In this document: one piece after another, positions 57,186 to 64,000 of the stretch
Layout: each line of letters starts with the position of its first letter
How positions within the stretch are numbered: position 1 is the first letter of the stretch
Assembly: GCA_033439265.1 (NCBI GenBank)
Contig: JAVTVX010000010.1
Span: forward strand, 15,469,490-15,533,489
DNA: 64,000 nucleotides
Origin: Dillenia suffruticosa
Lineage: Eukaryota > Streptophyta > Magnoliopsida > Dilleniales > Dilleniaceae
Reading direction: 5' to 3'
The notes under the pieces: model-generated
What the model was told of the DNA's origin: nothing
The model's database searches: none
Seen by the model: the letters and a program-made list of their open reading frames with translations, nothing else
Program-made: the position numbers and the translations under genes

Positions 57186-60100
57186 ATGAAGGAGGTTAAT
57201 GAGAAGACTTTAGATCCTCAGCTATGGCACGCATGTGCTGGAGGCATGGTTCAAATGCCTCCTATTAACTCCAAAGTCTTTTACTTCCCTCAAGGTCATG
57301 CCGAGCATGCTAATGGTGTCGTAGACTTTGGGGTTTCTCCGAGAACTCCTGCTTTAGTACTATGTAGGGTTGTTGATGTCAAATTCATGGCTGATACTGA
57401 AACTGATGAGGTTTATGCCAAGATTAGGCTTGTCCCTTTTGGGAAGAATGAGCTTGATTTTGAGGATGATGGGGTTTCGGGTTGTACTAAGATGGAAAAT
57501 CCTGAAAAACCTACGTCTTTCGCTAAGACCTTGACACAATCCGATGCTAATAATGGTGGAGGCTTTTCGGTTCCTCGATATTGTGCTGAGACAATTTTTC
57601 CTAGGTTGGATTACTCTGCTGATCCCCCTGTGCAGACCGTTATCGCTAAGGATGTGCATGGTGAGGTGTGGAAGTTTAGGCATATTTATAGGGGGACACC
57701 TAGGAGGCATTTGTTGACTACTGGGTGGAGTTCATTTGTGAATCAGAAGAAACTTGTTGCTGGTGATTCGATTGTTTTTCTGAGAGCTGAGAATGGGGAT
57801 CTTTGTGTTGGGATTCGGAGAGCTAAGCGGGGGATCGCTGGGCACGATTCTCCTTCTGGGTGGAATCCTGCTGGAGGGAATTCTGTTTCTCCTTATGGAG
57901 GGTTTTCGGTGTTTCTGAGGGAAGATGAGAGTCGGATGATGAGAAATGGGGGTGTTGGGAGTGGAATCTCTGGCGGAACTTTGAAGGGGAAAAGCAGGGT
58001 CCAACCCGAATCTGTTGTTGAAGCTGCGACACTTGCAGCTAGTGGACGGCCCTTTGAAGTTGTTTACCATCCGCATGCTAACACTCCGGAGTTCTGCATC
58101 AAGGCTTCAGCTGTGAGGGCAGCAATGAGGATTCAATGGTCCCCTGGGATGAGGTTTAAGATGGCTTTCGAAACCGAGGATTCGTCACGAATTAGCTGGT
58201 TCATGGGAACTCTCTCTTCTGTTCAGGTTGCTGATCCCATCCGCTGGCCTAATTCCCCATGGCGCCTTCTCCAGGTCTAGTGTCCCTCTTCTCCACTTTA
58301 TGGATTTCCTTCTCAATTTGTGCTTTTATCATTCATCTTCTATGAAGATTCAAGAATCAGGGAAAACATTTTACATATATCATAGGATTTATTTGTTTTT
58401 TATTTATCGCTACGCAATGATCATAGAAAATGCATTTTCACCTGATTTCTGATATGTAACAAATGCTTTCACATTTTATGGTCACTGCTCTCATGTTTTA
58501 TGTCCTGAATAGAGCCTGCAATCATTTGTGAGCGTCTTATCTTCTGGTTTATGCAAATTCATTAGCACCCTCTCCATGTGGATGTGTCTGGTGTCAGCAG
58601 CACCCAGTTAGCAGTTGCTGGCCACATGAGAAATGGTCATTTCATTATACTTCTTAGCAATATAACTTGTCCAGGACATACTACAGTTGATTTTGTGCTT
58701 TATCTAGGTTTGGATGTACGCCTTATTCTCTGGCAAGAACTGCATACTTTTTATCATCCCTACTTCAAGTTGGGAAATTTTCCTGGATGCTATAATTTGT
58801 ATATGCACATTATACATTTATCTCTAGTTGATGGACGCTTGTTGCTCTCTCGTCGAAACTTACTAGTTTTCAACTCAGAAATTTTTTGTGCGAGAGCCGT
58901 GATATTTTAATTGTATGGGTCTACACTTGATTTTGTTGATTTTTCCCCATCCTTCTTACATATTCTGCACATCACTCAGGTGACTTGGGATGAGCCAGAT
59001 TTGTTACAAAATGTGAAGCGTGTGAACCCATGGCTGGTTGAGCTGGTCTCCAACATGCCCGTCATACACCTATCACCCTTCTCCCCACCAAGGAAAAAGC
59101 TGCGACTTCCTCAACCACCAGACTTTCCCCTTGATGGCCTATTTCTAATGCCATCATTTTCAAGCAATCCCCTTGGGCCAAGCAGCCCCATGTGTTGTCT
59201 ATCTGACAACACTCCTGCAGGCATACAGGGAGCCAGGCATGCTCAATTTGGGATATCTTTAACAGATCTCCATCTCAATAATAAACCGCAGTTGGGGCTA
59301 GTCCCATCCAGTTTCCAGCAACTCAACCCACAGTCTGCGATTGCAGATTGCACATTCAGTGACCATGCAAACAGCAAGGAGAATGTATCTTGCTTGCTGA
59401 CAATGGGGAATTATAGTCAGAATTTGGAGAAGTCTGATAATGCGAAGACACCTCAATTTGTGCTTTTTGGGAAACCAATACTTGTGGAACAGCATGTTTC
59501 TCATAACAGTTCAAGTAACGCTGTTTCGCAAGTTTCAACTGAGAAGGCAAAATATTTTTCTGATGATTCTATTTCTGAAATCAACCGACAAGGCCCACAA
59601 GAAAATTCACCTATAGCTAGATTTTTATGGCACCATGGTCCTAAAACAAGTGACATCAACCTAGATACTGGTCACTGCAAGGTATTCATGGAGTCAGAAG
59701 ATGTCGGAAGGACTCTTGACCTCTCAGTTCTGGGGTCATATGAGGATTTATACAGAAGGTTGGCAAACATGTTTGGAATAGAAAGATCAGAGAAGCTAAG
59801 CCATGTCCTCTATTTTGATGCAAATGGTGCTGTTAAACATGCTGGCGATGAACCATTCGGGTAAGCTTCATGAAAATTTTGTTTCCAAGTCATTTGTGAA
59901 AATTCTATCACATCTACAATTCCAAAATTGCGAACTCTAAATTCTGCCATAAATCGTTCTTTGTTTTCATCATAAATCTTTTGTTTCCCATTAAATGTTG
60001 GCATGGCAGTGTCTTCACAAAGAAAGCAAAGAGACTGACCATTCTCATGGATTCAGGCGGTGAAAGCATTGGAAGGTGCAAAATTAGAAATTTTCTGTGA

Positions 60101-60269
60101 ACCAAAGGAACTTTTCCCAGTTTTTTTATGAATTATATTTTGCCCAAGAATTCACTCAATTAATGTTAAGAAAAAATTGTCTTGCAGGAAGTGGATAACC
60201 GGGATGCGAAATGCTGAGAATGGGATAAATTCGCCGAATAAGACTGGTCCTCTGAGCATATTTGCTTAG
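57186..60269 (+). CDS. ARF10/16: Auxin response factor, class C (ARF10/ARF16 type), 705 aa
   Basis: Four coding exons: 57186-58274, 58980-59860, 60010-60075 and 60188-60269. Total is 2118 nt in phase. This is a nuclear transcription factor that binds TGTCTC-type elements. The start MKEVNEKTLDPQLWHACAGG is the first ATG after the likely leader splice. The B3 DNA-binding domain covers about 111-215 (SFAKTLTQSDANNGGGFSVP, WKFRHIYRGTPRRHLLTTGW, GDSIVFLRAENG). The auxin-response/dimerisation-associated domain covers about 279-363 (FEVVYHPHANTPEFCIKA). The middle region is proline- and serine-containing, not glutamine-rich, as in repressor ARFs. A C-terminal PB1 domain lies at about 596-690, with K597 and the acidic stretch YFDANGAVKHAGDEPF. 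The long intron 1 (705 nt) and the miR160 site in exon 2 fit ARF10/16; ARF17 lacks PB1. Which of ARF10 or ARF16 it is depends on synteny, which favours ARF10. Confidence 0.95.
59219..59239 (+). promoter_or_regulatory. miR160 target site in the ARF coding sequence
   Basis: GCATACAGGGAGCCAGGCA at 59221-59239, with the preceding G, is fully complementary to miR160 over 20 positions; only the base at 59219 mismatches miRNA position 21. It encodes AGIQGARH (residues 443-450), the peptide conserved at this site in ARF10/16/17. It predicts miR160-guided cleavage between the bases opposite miRNA positions 10 and 11. Confidence 0.95.
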
Positions 60270-60292
60270 TGAAGTTAATTGAATCACCTGAA

Positions 60293-60298
60293 AATAAA
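60293..60298 (+). terminator. AATAAA polyadenylation signal, ARF gene
   Basis: AATAAA lies 24 nt after the stop. That is very close, so later signals may also be used. Confidence 0.35.
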
Positions 60299-60519
60299 TG
60301 CAGTATGAGTAAAATGTAATGGGTGTTGAACAAATTTGTTCTGGTTTATGTATGCTTCCATGTCTAGTTGGGAGAAACAGGTTTAAAGGCTCCCATGTTG
60401 AAGGCCTTGTTTGCTGTTGTACGCATTTCCTCGAGGATGTGGTTGTAATGTTTGTTGAAAATCGATGCCTAGCACCGTCATAAGACTCCAACCTATTATG
60501 AATCTTTTGTCTCAATTAT

Positions 60520-63500
60520 AACCCAATGTTTACTTGCTTTCTCTCTCTAGCCTAACCCAATGTCAAAGGCCGGAGATTTTGGTTGGTTTTACTACTTAGA
60601 GAATTTATACAGTGCAATTCTCCTGTTTGTCATTGACTTCCTTTGTAAGCACCTCCATTCATCGAGCTCCATTTTCACCAACACGGGAAAAGTGAGGGTT
60701 AAAAAAATTGTATATATATATAATTTTAAATATTACTTATTGAAAATTGTAATTTTCTAATGCCACTCTTCTTCGGACTAAATCAAAATGTTTAATAATC
60801 ATACCCTCTTACTCAATTAATTAATCATCGTAATTATACTAATAAGATAATAAAATTAATTTGTGCCCATTGATAACTACAATTCGCAGTATCGTATGCA
60901 ATCATCTGAATCATCCCTTCGTGGCAGAGATAGAGAGAGCAGCAAAAGTACAACACACGGAAGTGTATCAAATTTTAGGATTTAATGATCGAATACTTTA
61001 CTACATTAATAATCAGAAGTCTTGAATTTAAATTTTTAAAATGGTAAAAAATGATTTGGGAGAGTCAATCTTTAAAATGAGTTTTACAGTATTCAAATAG
61101 AATTAATTAAAAAAAATCTGGATACCGATAGTGAAAATAAACGGAAAAAAAAATCAAATTTAAAAAAATAAAAAAAAATGAGAAAAAAAACTAGGCACAC
61201 ACGTGAGGGTGGGCCCCTTCCAACGTGGACATGTTTGAATGTGGATATCGGGATCGATCAATATTCACGTGCGGGTCCCCAAATGTGTTGCCGTTTTGGT
61301 GGGGTGGGCCTCTCTTTTACTAGGTTGGGGTATTTAATTGTGATTTGACTCCTCCCTAATCCCACTTGCCCACTTCCTCGCCACTTTTCCATCCCAATTA
61401 ACTAATTTAGTATTACTAATTAATTCTATGAAAAATATTACCTTAAAAACTATTTACTTTTTTAGATTCTTGCATTGCAACCCTCTATAAGAAAACACAT
61501 ATAACTTAGTTACAAGCGCTCAATTAAAATAAATCAAAATAAAAAATCGAATTAAAATTTATATAATTTATTTATATTAATGAAATGAAAATGAAATTTA
61601 TGAATAAAAATCATAAAATTATAAGATTTCTGAAATTCAAATAAAAATATGAATTTTTAAAAATTATTTACAAAATTTTTATTTTAAATTTAATTTTAAT
61701 TTTTGAATGCCAATCAAGTTTTCCTTTATACTTTGATATTTCTAAGATAAGGAGATATCGTGAGCTTATTAAAGTTATGAAAACAAAATCCTAATCTTGA
61801 CCATTACTCCCATCATCACAAATCACAAAACAAGAGCACAAGTAGATCAATCACTATAATTACGCCACCTTTTATCTTCCAGAAACCATTATGTTTTCTA
61901 AGATTAGGACATGATATTTTTTGGACTTTTATCAAACATTTCGTCGATACTTAGGCACAAAACAAACAAAATTTTGTTTCTTGTGGTGGTTTTGTGATGC
62001 TTTCTTTCAGGCCCACTCTAGACCCGATGTGGCCCACCAATCCAACACAAATCGTGTGCGATTTGGCGATATAAATCGAGTTTTGAGAACGAGATTTTGT
62101 GTGAAATGGTCAAACAAACAGTCAATGATTTCAAGGTTTTGAAATGTGAACCCTCAAAGAAAGACAACCGGTGACAAACGCAACAAAAACACCTACTTTC
62201 GATGCGTTTTATGTAACTTATTACTACGTTGTTGTATTTCGCTTTTTTTTTTGGTTGGTTTTTTTGTTTTCAGTACCAAGTTCCAACCCTCATTTCATGG
62301 GATTTGGCCACCGTGCATTGGGATAGTGCGAGTGTTGGTGGGTTGGATCAGGATCAGCTCGAACATCACTCAAAATCCTTTTTTATTCATTTCTTTTCCA
62401 TTATGGTTAGATCATTCTAAATATCTAGGAAAGGGTGTTTCTCTAAAATACAAATAAACAAAGCCTACTTAAGTTCCTCGTGATCGAAATATATAGCTAG
62501 TGTTTGGTGGAAAAAATGAAAATCTACCATGTATGTCTAGGAGATAAGCTTTGGCATAAGGTTAATTTCCTTTTTTTTTTTTTAAGAGAGAAATTGAATT
62601 TAGCATCAAAGAGGAAGTTCCGAAGTTGGGCGATGGGGTGATGGGTTGCAATCAAATTTAATTTGTCTAAAACGTGAAATCACATCACAGTTTATCATCG
62701 CAACCCAAAGACGCATTAACTTTTTGTCATTTTTTTTTTATATCATATATTAGATATTACCTGGTATTCGAGATTTCATTATGACTAATCCAGATCGATT
62801 ATTATAGTGGTTTATTTCGGAGGATAGATCTCTTAACAGGAAACGCTCCATACATATGAGTGTCCGATATTTTTAATGAGAGTTAAAATTCAATTATATT
62901 TAAAAATACTCAATTTCACATTCAGTTAAATTAAATCATATGATAACTTTTTGTTAATTTTGTTTTAGGGTTCATGTCAATTGTTGTCGTGCATTAATGT
63001 AAGGACATTAGGATCAATGCCCCTATTTAACATCTTTGTTGGGTTGGGCGCACAATTTGTCTCACTATTTGCCTTTTGACCTCTGAAATGATAGCTTTGC
63101 TAACCTCCTCTCTCTCTCTCTCTCGCTCTCTCCATTTCCCCCCGTCAATGGAGAAAAATTAAATGACATACCCAATAAAGTTTACAATTGAACCAAGTAC
63201 TTTATGAATAATGTCTTCTACTGGAAAAGGAAAAGATATTGAGCTAACAAAATACCAAGTTCGAAAAATGGATGTCCTTGTTTTTCTAGTGAAGCCATAA
63301 CAACACAACCTACTCTGGGCGTTGATGGAAAAGGCATAAACACATCACACGTCCCTTTGTTGTCGTTTAAAAGTAATAAACGTTTGCATGCCTATTTGTA
63401 TTGATTTTGGTAAGAAATGTGTTATTTAAAAGTAATAAAAGAAGAATGCTGGTTAGCTGAGTAGGAGGGAGTCCAAAGGGATTAGAACAGTTGGGTGCAG

Positions 63501-64000
63501 AAATGACGTGTGTAAGCGACGACAACAGAGTAGAGGTTCACTTGTGGACGAGAAAGAAGAGAGAGGCGTCTTGTACACACAACCATTTGATGCATAGGAG
63601 CGAGTGATTGCAATTTCTGAGGTTGTTTTTCTTAAATCGAACCCCCTCTTAAAATTATATATTTTTGTCTCACAAACAACAACGCTTATGAACAGTATGT
63701 CTCTCCTCTCATACCCAAAATTGTTTGGTAATCTGTCTTTTTCGCTAATTGTAAATTTGTTTCCTCTTCATTTTCCATTTTTTAGTTATTTCGAAAGTCT
63801 TTAAGGTTTTGTTGGTTTTTCTACTTCGTCTTCCCCATTACAAGGAAATTTGAGCTCCATCATCCAAACCTAATCACAGTCACCACAGAAATTCCATTGG
63901 CTACATGATTGAAAAGTTCTCTAGACGAAATGCCACGTCGAAGTCTATTTGCAAGTTGTCATGTACTGATCTTCGTATAAAGGGTCTTGACGTGATAGAG
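60520..64000. other. Intergenic region downstream of the ARF gene
   Basis: No gene is recognised. A degenerate SINE-like copy lies at about 61005-61150, followed by G-box-like CACGTG strings near 61201 and 61268. An AT-rich block (61390-61720), two unrecognised short open frames (61921-62142, 62146-62457), another SINE-like patch (about 62755-62900) and a CT run (63109-63135) follow. The last kilobase may belong to the promoter of a gene outside the window. Confidence 0.5.
61005..61150 (+). mobile_element. Decayed SINE-like copy
   Basis: It has the same block order as 29875-30030: TCTTGAATTTAAATTTTTAA, GGGAGAGTCAATC, TATTCAAATAGAATTAATT, then GGATACCGATAGTGAAAATA and an A-rich end. An AATAATCAGAAG string precedes it. 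Boundaries are approximate. Confidence 0.4.

Noticed and set aside
61921..62457. Two adjacent open frames downstream of the ARF
   Set aside because: The translations are unrecognised and have no splice-consistent extension; most likely spacer.

Overview
This is nuclear DNA from a flowering plant, almost certainly a eudicot and probably a rosid or woody species (lineage is inference). The genes have many exons with GT-AG introns. The spacers are long and AT-rich, the promoters and leaders carry (CT)n/(GA)n microsatellites, and the proteins are plant-specific. There are no bacterial-style operons, rRNA genes or CRISPR arrays, and I saw no functional tRNA gene.

I rebuilt seven protein-coding genes exon by exon, checking that reading phase holds across every intron. 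All seven lie on the + strand. In order they are: (1) the last three exons of a LOG-type cytokinin-activating enzyme, 1-693; (2) a large two-motif glycosyltransferase-like type II membrane protein, 7324-10849; (3) a DUF707 membrane protein, 14731-20362; (4) a UDP-xylose-transporter-like (UXT) nucleotide-sugar transporter, 22703-24708; (5) an EDR2-like PH-START-DUF1336 protein, 31450-39683; (6) tyrosylprotein sulfotransferase (TPST), 41793-47886; (7) a class-C auxin response factor (ARF10/16 type) with a miR160 target site, 57186-60269.

From memory of Arabidopsis, the order LOG1 - DUF707 - UXT1 - EDR2-like - ARF10 matches the run At2g28305 to At2g28350. The window therefore looks like a conserved collinear block, with the glycosyltransferase and TPST as extra or differently retained members. 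Four of the seven products (glycosyltransferase-like, DUF707, UXT, TPST) are expected in the Golgi. LOG, TPST (through sulfated peptides) and the ARF touch hormone signalling. No shared pathway is implied by their position.

Spacers and introns hold old non-autonomous repeats: tRNA-derived SINEs (the best copy at 1171-1385), a LINE reverse-transcriptase C-terminal remnant inside a TPST intron, a foldback MITE-like element at about 2292-2495, several recent tandem duplications (90 bp in the EDR2-like leader, 135 bp in a DUF707 intron, about 54 bp at 51477-51571), a tiny poly-A insertion with 16-bp target duplications at 50686-50739, and an unexplained imperfect hairpin at about 48393-48570. I found no clearly new biological system. 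The best leads are leader uORFs on DUF707 and TPST, the foldback, the duplications, and the poorly characterised glycosyltransferase-like protein.
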